Positions 1 to 9,612 of a stretch of 64,000 nt of DNA are shown piece after piece. Under the pieces are notes generated by a model that saw nothing but the letters and a program-made list of their open reading frames with translations, did no database searches and was not told the DNA's origin. Made by a program: the position numbers and the translations under genes. The DNA comes from Isoetes taiwanensis (taxonomy: Eukaryota; Streptophyta; Lycopodiopsida; Isoetales; Isoetaceae): positions 186,001-250,000 of the forward strand of contig JAJEKV010000284.1 in the NCBI GenBank assembly GCA_021234155.1, read 5' to 3'. Position 1 is the stretch's first letter. Each line of letters begins with the position of its first letter.

Positions 1-1098
1 CATCTCCTGAACCGGTTTCATGTTCGCTGGAAGATATTATTGCATTGCCATCGAACACCCTTTCTTCTTTTGTGCCTTTTTTCCAAGATGAACACAAAAA
101 TGTCAGACAAAATTATCATTTTGTCTTCATACACCTGAACAGTATATACTACCTGAACACATATAGGATCAGAAAAGGAATCTTCTTTTCACTGTTTTAG
201 AATAAATCTACGACAATCTTCATATAAGCTGACTCAATGAAATGCAATTGATCATGATTTTGGTTTGTACAGGTCCTTATACAATATTCACTGTTATGAA
301 AACTAACAATATATGTTTGTGGAATAGTCGCAAGGACGGGAAGTGAGAGCATGCATTGATTAATTGTGCTTGCATGAACTATGAATCACGCAAATAAAAT
401 CAAGAACAGCAAATTTAATGTTTTAACAAATGATTTAGGTGGGAAACATGCAGCCATTCACCATGCTGATATGCAAAGCTGAGAGAGCAGTACACATACT
501 GTTTCACCATCCTCCACGAAAAGTTTTGCAGTTTCAATGCCAGCCTATGAAACAAAAGTTCATGTTAAAAGGAATTATGTAATGCAAACTCACGTGTGTA
601 ATTCGAAATAATGCAAACAATATAAATCTGGACATAGCATTGGACATTACCACTCACATAGTGCTTTCACATCACAGCCATTTGCCAGCATACCTACTTT
701 TCCTGTCAATGTGGATACTTTTGAAAAAAAGAAAACGTACCTCTGGCAATATCGGGATGGAAGGCCTTGGATTTGAATGATAAAGGAAAATAATGCCCCT
801 GTGCTCTGTTCAAGCCCCCTTCATCCTCAACTCCGGCAGCTTCCAAATCATATTCTTCATCCTTAATCACCAAAGAACGAAATATACACTCTGACTTTCC
901 CAGGGTATCCATCGAATTGACAGCAATATTTATGGCCCTATATGGGTTCGCTGAGGTAAGATTCTCAGCTGTGCAACGAAACAGAAAAACACAAAGTTAT
1001 AATAGAACACAAAACCCGTAAATAGCTGAACTGAGACAAAACAAAAGAGAAAAAAATGTCATACTCGCCATAGCCAGAGATGCAGCCACTGGATCCAT
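1..1098 (-). CDS. 5' exons of an unidentified multi-exon plant gene (partial)
   Basis: I do not recognise this gene. Exon 1 (1098-1065) opens with ATG and encodes MDPVAASLAMA, followed by a GT donor. Exon 2 (968-741) is flanked by AG and GT and continues the frame for about 76 residues, with the strings ENLTSANPYRAINIAV and DLEAAGVEDEGGLNRAQ. A short exon at 544-500 (AGIETAKLFVEDGET) and an open stretch at about 62-1 (VFDGNAIISSSEHETGSGD) look like the next exons, the last running off the left edge. The sequence is acidic and soluble-looking, with no membrane segment. One oddity: with the obvious sites, exon 2 ends in phase 1, and joining it to the exon at 544 gives an early stop. So either a non-obvious site is used or the locus is damaged. 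The first exon has a diverged second copy just upstream at 1146-1187. Confidence is good for a real exon structure and low for function. Confidence 0.6.
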
Positions 1099-1889
1099 AT
1101 TCCCCTGTTTATGCATAGAGTAATGGAGGAGCAAAAGGTTTTGTGGTCGCCCTAGCCAGAGATGCGGCCGCCGGATTCATATTCTTTTTTGAGCACTTAA
1201 ACGATGAACCATAAACGGGCCCCCGCTTTTTACTAACCCTAAAGCTCTTGAAGTCTTACCAAAGAAACCGGCTACATCACCAAGTTGAAGTAGGCTACAT
1301 GCTAGCCGCCATAGCTACTGCTTCTCCATAACCTGAGATTCAGGATTTGAGTCGGATATACAGAATGGAAACTCTGAAGCAAAGTAGCTAGCCGCCATAG
1401 CAAAAAAAAAAACCTCACGACCTTTTTTTTATTTTTGGGTTCCTAAAATAAAACCTCACGACTTTTTGTTTATTTTTGGGTTCCTAGGTGTCCAAATCTC
1501 AACCATTAAATCTCAACCCTAACCCTAAATCTCAGCCTTTGGATTTAGGGCTGGATCTACAAAGCGTTATTTAAAGAGGGCCACATGACCGTAACTTTCT
1601 TGATCGGTAGTGGCTTTATTAATGGCCGTCTAGTGTTATTTCAAGACAATATAGCATCTTTTTTTTTTTTGGTTTTTTGCCGAGCATATCCAAAATAACT
1701 GCATTTCATGAGAATACACTTCAGTTTTGTTCTTTTTCTTCGCACGTTTGCACAAACACAAATTGACACTTTGAAGCAATTTTAGAGTGTCCACGTAGCC
1801 ACCAGGTGGGATTTTTGTGCAAGTGGAGGCTATTTCAAGCGTTGGATTTCATCTACGGCCATTAAAATTCATGGAAATTAGAGTTAGTT
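1099..1889. other. Upstream region with local duplications
   Basis: No gene is supported. The stretch 1146-1187 is a diverged copy of the first-exon region at 1061-1105. A 40-bp unit (acctcacgac, a T-run, gggttccta) occurs twice in tandem at about 1411-1490. The motif aaccctaaccctaaa at about 1512-1528 resembles a short telo-box rather than a telomere array. The phrase 'tttagggctgg' near 1545 resembles the sub-terminal sequence of the Helitrons further right, but no terminus could be placed. Confidence 0.5.
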
Positions 1890-2940
1890 ATGGGAGCGTC
1901 TTCGACAAGCAAATTCTGGTCGTCGGCGTTGCCCCAGCGATTTAAGAATTTATTCCTTGATTTTTCATCTCCATCTTCCCGATTTACTTTAGCAGCCATG
2001 GTTTCCAATCCGGCATCCTTCTACTTCGATCTAACCATGATTCGATTAGTTCTTCACAAAACCCTCAATTTTGGCCTGTTAGGGTAGATTGCCCTTCAAC
2101 GGTGAGCTGCCCGTCAATGGCCACATCAATTTTGTCCATGTCATTCCCCATTGCGTGAGGGATTTTTTTTTTTTGGCTCATCAACGAACAGTTATGGTGC
2201 ATGTCTGAAAGCCTAAGGATCAGTCGTGTTTGTCGTTGATGATGTCCGAAACCTCAGTGGCACATACAAGAACTCCAATGATGAGTCTGTTGCACTATTT
2301 TGACGCATTGTTTTCCCTCCATGGCTTTGCCCTATTTCTTCTTCTCTCTATTTTTGCAAGGATCAGATTGGCGCCTCCCTTAGTGCCATTTTTGGCATGT
2401 CAAGCCACTTTCTGTTGCTGGCTAGATTGGAGCCCTCGATTTCATCTTATACCTGGATTGCTGATGTGGTTTTAATCTCACCACAGGTGAGTTCTTCATG
2501 CATGTATCTGTATGCATAAATATTTGGAGGGAACTAACTGCTCGAATTTTTTTATTTGCATGGCTCTGATGTTATGATGTGGGACGAAATCTGACCAGAA
2601 GATATGCTATGTGCATTCATAGAAGCCCTCCACATGCAAGTATAAATAGATGGCTTCCACGAATGCAAGGCATCAGGTGCTTTGCAAGACTTTTCCGAGC
2701 TTTGTTTTTTCAAGCTTTGTTCTTCAATCTCTGTTGCATTGTTTCAGCCCATTGCTTTTCCATTTCCTGACAATGAATCTCAGGAACAACAGAACCATTG
2801 CCTTTCCTTTCAATTCTAATGTCAATGCCACTGCTGAGCATGTTATTCTCACTGAAATTCCGCTTGCTTCAAAAAAGAGGTATGGATCTAGAATCATTGG
2901 TCAGAAATCCCAAAGTGGGTGGTATTTTCTATAAGGAAAG
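1890..2940. other. No supported gene
   Basis: Short open frames exist on the plus strand (1890-2087, 2230-2475, 2579-2934), but none shows a domain I know or a plausible exon structure. The last of these leads into the transposase remnant that starts near 2941 and may be its decayed N-terminal part. Confidence 0.4.
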
Positions 2941-3779
2941 CAGGCTTGCGCTACTTTGAGAAATCACTTATATGGTATTTCAAAGAATAAATTTGGGAGT
3001 GTTCCTAAAGCTCTTACTATTGAAGAAGAGAAGATTCTTCTCAATTGGGCCTTGCAGCTTGCTGATGAAGGTCGCCCTGTTACTTTTGACATTATGAAGC
3101 AGCGGGTTGCTGCCATGACTATTGACAGGCAAACATGCTTCAAGGATGGGTTGCCTGGCCCCAAGTGGTGGAAGTGTTATAGGAATAGGCATCCAGAGAT
3201 TTCTTTGAGGTCTGCCCAATGCATTGAAGTGCAAAGGGTAAAGGCTATGACCAGCACCAATTTACAGAATTTCTATTCCACAATTAGGCAAGTTTATGAT
3301 AAGTTGGAATTGGAGCTTTCTAGAATCTGGAACTGCGATGAGACTGGTGTGCAGGCAGGATTCGAACTGGAATGAAAGTGATAGCTAGGAAGGGTGCCAA
3401 AAATGTAACAGAACATGTGCCAAAGAGTAGAGAATGGATGACTGTGCTTGTATGCTTGAATGCATCTGGTGCTAAAATTCCTAACCTTTATGTTTTCAAG
3501 GGCAAGAGGCTACGGGATGATGATCTAATCTCTAGATGTGAGCCAGGAGCTGTCATGAGTTTTCAGAAAAAAGCTTGGATTACTGACAAATTATTTGAGG
3601 CATGGATTGATCATTTCAGGGCCAATATTCCGGGAGGAGTTAGCAAGGATAAACCTCATCTTCTCATATGTGATGGCCACGGCAGTCATGTCACCACAGC
3701 TACCATTGTTAAGACAAAAGAAATTGGCCTACATATAGTCCAACTCTCTCCTCACACATCGCATAAGCTACAGCCTTAA
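2941..3779 (+). pseudogene. pogo/Tigger-like transposase remnant (CENP-B HTH plus DDE_1)
   Basis: Two reading frames overlap at about 3360-3375. The upstream frame (2956-3375) begins in the end of a psq-type helix-turn-helix (LRNHLYGISKNKFG), continues through a CENP-B-like DNA-binding helix region (LTIEEEKILLNWAL, then GPKWWKCYRNRHPEISLR) and reaches the first catalytic block NCDETGVQ. After a frameshift the second frame (3372-3779) carries WMTVLVCLNASG, PNLYVFKG and the second catalytic block LLICDGHGSHVT, and stops at TSHKLQP, just where the family normally reads LQPLD and goes on to the third acidic residue. The DDE triad is therefore incomplete and the protein is split. In the family this domain cuts and rejoins transposon ends with TA targets. 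I see no terminal inverted repeats around it. It is followed within 30 bp by a PPR fragment, which suggests rearrangement. Confidence 0.85.
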
Positions 3780-3802
3780 ATATATTGTAATTTGTAGGGG
3801 GC

Positions 3803-4275
3803 ATTTTTGAGACAGATGTTGTTGTTGCCACAATTCTTGTTACTCTTATAGGAAATGTGAAAGCATTGATGATGCCCATCACATGTTTGATATCATGCTT
3901 GTCCGCAACCTGTTTTCCTGGAACGCCATCTTGGCCTTATATAATCATCATGGAGATGGCAAAACGCTCTCCGGATTTTTTAACAGATGCATTTCCATCA
4001 TGTCATGCCAGACTCTGTCACATTTATTAGCATTCTTTCAGCTTGCAGCCATGCTAGTTTGGTGGATGAGGGGCTTCATCACTACTGTTTGGCTTCCAAC
4101 TATGACATTATGCTAATTGTCAATGCAACTGCATGATCGATGTTCTTTCACAGGTTGGATGGCTTTCCGAAGCAGAAGAGTTTATTCTTAACATGCCATT
4201 TGAAGCAGCTGTCATTGTATGGAGAACCCTGATTAGAGCTTGCAGAATTCATGCTTCTAACAGACTTCTATTTTA
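3803..4275 (+). pseudogene. Pentatricopeptide-repeat (PPR) protein fragment
   Basis: The translation follows a plant PPR protein through three frames. One frame gives FETDVVVATILVTLIG, a second from about 3850 gives CESIDDAHHMFDIMLVRNL followed by FSWNAILALYNHHGDGK, a third resembles the 'PDSVTFISILSACSHA' step, and 4150-4260 gives GWLSEAEEFILNMPF and VIVWRTLIRACRIHASN, typical of the last PPRs and E-motif of PLS-class proteins. Such proteins bind organellar RNA, often for C-to-U editing. At least three frameshifts and no start or stop make this a dead fragment. No DYW domain is visible. It sits directly behind the transposase remnant on the same strand. Confidence 0.8.
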
Positions 4276-4342
4276 GAGTTAAACTTATTGGAGCTAATTC
4301 GGCTTCGATCACTAGTAGGAAAGGGATGGTTCACGGAACGTC

Positions 4343-4800
4343 GTATATGTACTCCGGGATGTGGTAACCCCGGACACATGACCGGGTTAACCACTATTAT
4401 GTCCGAGCTTACCACACTTTTGTCCGAGCCAACCACAGTTTTTTGGCTGGGATAACCACGCGGTGAACTGAGTGTGGGACTGTGTTTTGGCATGCTGATC
4501 TTTGAATAGAGCTTGCAATCAGCTTCTTGAACGGTTTAATCCAGTGCCAGTAACACTATTGCCAGTAACGGTTTAATCCAAATGGTAATTTAACACTATG
4601 GGAATCGCCTTGCCAACCCCTAAAAACCTCATTCTATCAAGAGAGCAAATGATTTGAGCATGGATCAAGCAAGACCAGTGAAAAAACATGCAGAAACCGT
4701 TGTCTTTTGAGCTTGAAGCTGAGCAGCAGTGGTTAAGTGTGTCCGGGTTAACCACATCCTGGAGTAATGTCCGGGTTAACCACATCCCGGAGTAGATTTA
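4343..4800. repeat. Inverted repeat with 'gtccgggttaaccaca' modules
   Basis: The 26-27 bp sequence at 4352-4378 (actccgggatgtggtaacc...) is nearly the reverse complement of 4767-4793 (...gttaaccacatcccggagt), giving arms about 390 bp apart. Related modules (tgtccgggttaaccac and variants) recur at about 4380-4460 and 4738-4765. This may be a small foldback or MITE-like element. No target-site duplication was seen. Confidence 0.55.
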
Positions 4801-7050
4801 CGGCCATCCATGGTTCATAATTTAACGACCCTGTGTTTGAAGTCAAGAATTCATTCTTTTGCTATTTAACTAAAGTTGTGTGAACTTATGCTACTTAATC
4901 TTCGTCAAAAGAGTGGTACTGACCCAAGGAGTTAACTACGGGCACATCCTAGTCTGGCCATTGACTAGATTCAATCCGGACAATCAAGTGACCTTCACAT
5001 AACATCAATTCACATTCTTATTCGCAGTCTTGGTTATCCATGTTTACATTAGCAACCATGAATTGTTTGAGTTCATATTTGTGTGTAGGCCGTGTTTGGA
5101 CTTTTGTATCAGGAATGGAGTAATGACACAAGGTCATGGAGTAATGACACAAGGTCATGCTGGCAAGCTTCTTCATCAGCAGCATTTTTTGAGCATGATA
5201 TACAAGCATACACAAACGCAGATTGAGACCTACCGACTCGTTTCTAAAGATGTTCCATAGCCATGAGCCAATTTCTTATGATTTGGCTAAGCAGAGTCAC
5301 CTTATCTAAGCTGAGCATATAACATGGATGGACTCAGCTTACGAGGCTCGGATCTTTTGTTTGTTAATGCGCATGTTAAGAGAAGTGCTAGCATATTGAG
5401 AATGCCTTTCCCATATGTTTTAGCAGTGTTGAATAATTTTGCAGCTAATCAATGAGACCCAAACATATGAAATTGTGAGACAGCTCTAGAGAAAATGGAA
5501 TAATTGCCTACATGGTAATTGCTGTGAAATATGCCCATACAAACCAATCCGATCAAATGGGGGTTCTGTATATAGGAATAATGTGATGGTCCAATTTTAT
5601 GGGTGGAAGAATTATCGACCCGCAGCAGCACGGACGCACTGCTATGACAAGAATCAGAGGTAGAACAGGCAGTACAGGAAAAAATGAAGAAATGCCAATG
5701 GACACTTCTTGGTAAGCATTCAGTGAAAGGTGAAAGAAACTCTGCGACTTGAAATGGCTATCATATGTACAATGCTTGAATTCTGGACCTTTTAGAAAGA
5801 AGTGATGATTCACTTTACTAGATTCCATAACCGTGCTCAACTTCAATTAATTTAGTAGGTTTATCAATCAATTACTTCATTTAACTTATGAAAAAGCTTT
5901 AGGTCAAAATATTAATAAGCACTTTCACTACATGGATATACCATTGACCAATAGAAGGTCTCTTGATAAATCTTACAGCTGAGTAGGTTATATCCAATCT
6001 ACATTTTTACTCTAAAATCCTGCCTAATGCTTATATATAATCAACTTTATATTAATTTCCATTCCCTTCAAGCTGTCCAAGGCTGAATATAGCATTGGAG
6101 AATAAAGAAGGATAATCCGATGATTTCTCATAGAAGATGTGGCAGGAAATTTCTGAAGGATCTTTCTAATAGAAATTCTGTCCTCACATCCTATGTTTTT
6201 GCCTTTATGAATAGACTGGTGGAGGGTCACATAAAGGATTTTACTCAAGAAATGTTACTGTTGATGTTGAGACGAAAAAATTTGCAAATGGACTCCATCA
6301 ATTTGAAGAAGCTTTTCTATTTTTTGGCAAGAACAAAAAACTCTATATTGCAGATATCAATCCTAACCAAAGCGTATCAAGACTAAAGTTGATTGAATAC
6401 AAGACAGATTTTCTTCTCATACATGCTTTTAATTAATAAATATTATAGTGCAGATTTACGTAAGAGGTTGATTACAATTCTGCATGGCATTTCTCTGTAA
6501 ACTTGAATAGCTTTCACGTGGACTACGAATGTGAGTGTCAACTACGGTTGTCAATTTCTTGTCAAAATTGTATTATCTAATGCCCTAATTCAACTTCAAC
6601 TTTATATTACGAAACATCACCCACACCCTATCCTACAATTTGCTATGCAAAGTAATCAAACGTGTTTTTGACTAGCTTTTTTTTTCTTTTTTTCTTTCTT
6701 TTTTATGTTATGCACACGAACATGGTTAACATGTGTGTTAAAAAATGCTGAGCAAGTTGTGAATAAGCAACATGCCCATTCTTCTTGGGTTGCAACAAAG
6801 CAATGATTCACAAGTACAAAAAGTACAAAATGCATAAGGTACATTTGGCATATGGCATATTCTTACATGAGTTAAGAAATGGAAAACAAATGCATAGCTT
6901 TGTAACAATTCATAGAACATGCCCATTTTGCTTGGGTTAGCCATTATTTGGATTTATTGGAAAATTAAATTAAAGGTCTGTTTCAAAATAAAAGTAGTAA
7001 AGAACCTAAATATGAATATATCATAACATCTGCGTAATGTTGTGAATTTT
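4801..7050. other. AT-rich interval without a supported gene
   Basis: A 21-bp unit (atggagtaatgacacaaggtc) is repeated twice in tandem at 5115-5156. Open frames here are short and lack recognisable domains. A T-rich tract lies near 6675-6705. I see nothing else. Confidence 0.45.
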
Positions 7051-7052
7051 GA

Positions 7053-7162
7053 ATTCTTTGATGCTCTTTAGCCAGTCTTATCAACCCTATGAAACCACAC
7101 ATTAATGAAAATGTGTAGTTTCTTGGGGTTGGTCATACTGGCTAGAGGGCATCAAAGGATTT
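7053..7162. other. Long imperfect hairpin, miRNA-precursor-like
   Basis: About 52 nt on the left (from attctttgatgctct to accacacatt) pair with about 54 nt on the right (from aaaatgtgtagtttc to catcaaaggattt) across a loop of only a few bases. There are roughly nine differences between the arms, and many would be G:U pairs on one strand. A short, almost loopless fold with well-matched arms fits a MITE or a young miRNA gene. I know no matching miRNA family. The segment tcttggggttggtcatactgg in the right arm is the best-paired part. Confidence 0.5.
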
Positions 7163-7235
7163 CAATGTTTTCGACATTGCGTATAAAAAAAACATAATAA
7201 AATAAGCGTGACATAAAAGTATAAGCTACAAAATT

Positions 7236-7990
7236 GCGCCAGGCACGAGTTTGTATTTATATTCAAAAAATATATGTACAATTTTTCTTCTATGAAAATG
7301 CGCCAGGCGCGAGAACTTTCTAAACTAACATAGGAGGCTGTACATATCTCTACAAAATGTCACATAGGCCCACTTCATCGGCTACATACCGAGTCCAGTC
7401 CCACCTGTACCATTCTGATATGACATCATCCTCCCATTCATTGGGAATGTCGAGTCTCCAAATCAGAGTGTCACGTCGATCTTTGGCTTTCCTAATCATA
7501 GCCTCATATTTATTTGTTGGCATGAGCCTTACTAAGAGTATGAGGAGCCGCATAAATCCTGTGATGCGATGGTAGCATTCCCATGGCCCCTGATACAGAT
7601 TGTCGTATGGCTTGTCCAACTCTCTTCGTAGGTTTTGAACAGCACAATTAAGTAGTATCTTGTATAGGGTCCAGCGTTGATTGTCGTCCAAAGGAAGTAT
7701 AGTTGAAGTAGAAGCAGCCATGTGTAATGCACTAGAACGAGAGAAATTAACTAATTAGCAAATGATATTCCTCTCCCCAGAAAAGAATTCTAAAGATTCA
7801 AAATAGTTCAAAACGCGCCAGGCGCGTTTTCTATAGTGTTTTTTTTCAAAGATCTACTTCACACGCGCCTGGCGCGATTTGTATAAAGTAGTATGAAATA
7901 GAAAGGCCAAACTAGAAACGCGCCTGGCGCGATTTGATAAACCTAGTGAGAAATAGAAAGCCAAACTAGAAAATGCGCCAAGCGCGATTT
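7236..7990. repeat. Cluster of GC-rich palindromes (gcgcctggcgc type), six copies
   Basis: Short palindromes with arms of 5-7 nt occur at 7236-7247, 7299-7312, 7813-7827, 7863-7876, 7918-7931 and 7974-7990. Most read acgcgcc(a/t)ggcgcg, usually followed by atttg. They flank and do not interrupt the ORF at 7350-7721. In this cluster the outer arm pair is mostly G-C (CGCG...CGCG). Related clusters lie near 31.6, 33.8-34.1 and 37.4-37.7 kb. Confidence 0.85.
7350..7721 (-). CDS. Intact 123-residue ORF of unknown function
   Basis: I do not recognise this protein. It starts MAASTSTILPLDDNQRWTLY and ends DEVGLCDIL. It is rich in Trp, Arg, Asp and Leu, with predicted helical stretches (ILLNCAVQNLRRELDK; MRLLILLVRLMPTNKYEAMI) and a Trp-rich tail (WRLDIPNEWEDD, SEWYRWDWTRYV). 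No signal peptide or zinc-binding pattern is visible. The start is the first ATG of the frame, and no splice sites are needed. Palindromes of the same family lie on both sides, as they do around the NIF-domain gene at 31 kb, so it could be an exon of a mobile or captured gene. An undamaged frame in a region where most genes are broken argues for a young copy or for function. Coding status is not proven. Confidence 0.45.
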   Translation of the reverse strand: MAASTSTILPLDDNQRWTLYKILLNCAVQNLRRELDKPYDNLYQGPWECYHRITGFMRLLILLVRLMPTNKYEAMIRKAKDRRDTLIWRLDIPNEWEDDVISEWYRWDWTRYVADEVGLCDIL

Positions 7991-8044
7991 CGCCCATTCT
8001 ACATATCATTCTATAGAAAAGAAATATGCATAAAAAAAAAACAT

Positions 8045-8587
8045 ATCTACTTACAAGCAGAGAGCAAAGATGAATTACTAGAAGCCAGTGAAAATGAATA
8101 GATATATGAAATGGAGTAAGAGCAGAATGCAAAATAAATAGCAGATACGAAATAGCAGAATATGAAGCCAGTGAAACAGAATATGAAGGCAGTAGAATAG
8201 AATAAGAGCCAGTGAAATAGAATATGAAGCTAGGGGAATAGAATATGAGCAGATAGAATAAGAACAGAACAGATAGAATAAGAACATATAGAGCAGATAG
8301 AACAGATATATAATACATATTAATTTAATAAGAATAAGAGCAGATAGAGCAGATCTAAGAGCAGAATAAGAGCTCATAGAACAGATAGAATAAGAGCAGA
8401 TATATAATACACATTATTTAGTTCTTTTTCTGATTGTATCTATTCTAAACAAAAGAATACCTAGAAAAGAAATAAAAATAAGAGATATGAATAGAATATG
8501 AGCAGATAGAATAAGAACAGAACAGATAGAATAAGAACAGATAGAGCAGATAGAACAGATATATAATACACATTATATTTAATAAGA
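8045..8587. repeat. A/G-rich simple-sequence tract (agcagatagaa...)
   Basis: The tract is built from degenerate short units such as agcagatagaataaga, gaacagatagaataag and gaatatgaagccagtg, with a longer block (agcagatagaataagaacagaacagatag... to ...atataatacaca) repeated at about 8250-8315 and 8500-8575. Long minus-strand frames here are by-products of low complexity. A related tract occurs at 14.63-15.03 kb. The tract ends one base before the Helitron terminus at 8589. Confidence 0.7.
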
Positions 8588-8588
8588 A

Positions 8589-9612
8589 CTAGTAATGGTG
8601 CCCAGCGTTGCTGGGCATAAGTCGGATATACGTAGATGATCATAGAGAAGTAAACAATGAGATATAAACTAACTTTGAAATCTTGAGATAGGCTTCGCTT
8701 GGAATATATTATAAACTTTTGAGCTTCGTTCTAATATGCAACGTTGGGAATTTATTATTCAACATACACGTTATAATGGGTGTAATATAAGAAACTTACA
8801 AAGCTATTCTCATAGGATGCATGGATATAGTAAGCATACGATAATGCTAACTAACCCTTTGTGAAACATATGAGACATCATTTAAAATTTAATAGATTTA
8901 CAATTTGCTATATTTCTCTTTTGATGTTTTGCTACATTACCAGATCTCCACGTTTTGTTTCTCTTGTGAATTGTGTTTTTCATAATGCATGTAGATGGTT
9001 TAGACATTTGGCTGCCTTGTCTACGCCTACAATAGATACAAAAGTTTAAACCACTGTGAGTTTTGGAAGTGAAGTCGTGCAATTTGCAAGGCAAACAAAA
9101 TGCTTGAACAAAATGGTATGGTATAGTGCGTATCTTAGCTACGGGAAGTACACCCTTTAATATAAGGGTGGTTATAACAGGGTCCTGACTCCCCCACCCA
9201 TTTGGATCAACAAAGTTGTTCTCCTTCCCCGACCGGCTTTATGAATCGAAGCTCCCAACTGAGAGCTCCAATTGCCATGGAATTTTGTATAAACCGCTAG
9301 GACTCGGCCTTGCTTATTTCAAGGCCAACCATGGCCTATGGAAAAACCTGGTTTTGGCCCTGGCTTCCTTTATATGCAAGCCCTACTTGCTCAGAACTGC
9401 ATGCAGCAATCATGGTTCTTCAAATCGGAGACTTTGAGCAGCAACCACGGTTCTTCAAAGTGGAGCTTCTACTCAGCTGCGATGCCAAGGAGGACATGAA
9501 AGGAGAAAAAAAGGAATGAGACGAATGCGACATGGCGTGATTTAATCTTAGCCGCCCAATCTATGGTGTGATGGAAAACGGAACATATTGGATAACATTA
9601 TAATATAGAGGA
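8589..9612 (-). mobile_element. Non-autonomous Helitron A (about 1.0 kb)
   Basis: On the minus strand the element begins TCCTCTATATTATAATG after an A (9613) and ends with hairpin tgcccagcaacgctgggca (8617-8599), an 8-9 bp spacer and CTAG followed by T (8588). This fits the Helitron rules: 5'-TC, 3'-CTRR, a hairpin about 10 nt from the end, insertion between A and T, and no target duplication. There is no Rep/helicase gene. The sub-terminal sequence gggcggctaagatt resembles that of Helitron C (ggacggctgagatt). The interior holds only small unrecognised frames. Confidence 0.75.

Noticed and set aside
1500-1530. Telomere repeat array (aaccctaaccctaaa)
   Set aside because: Only about two units, embedded in ordinary sequence; better called a telo-box-like motif.
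7854-8643. Hydrophobic minus-strand frames suggesting membrane proteins (up to 154 codons)
   Set aside because: They arise from a degenerate A/G-rich simple-sequence tract, with overlapping frames showing the same bias.
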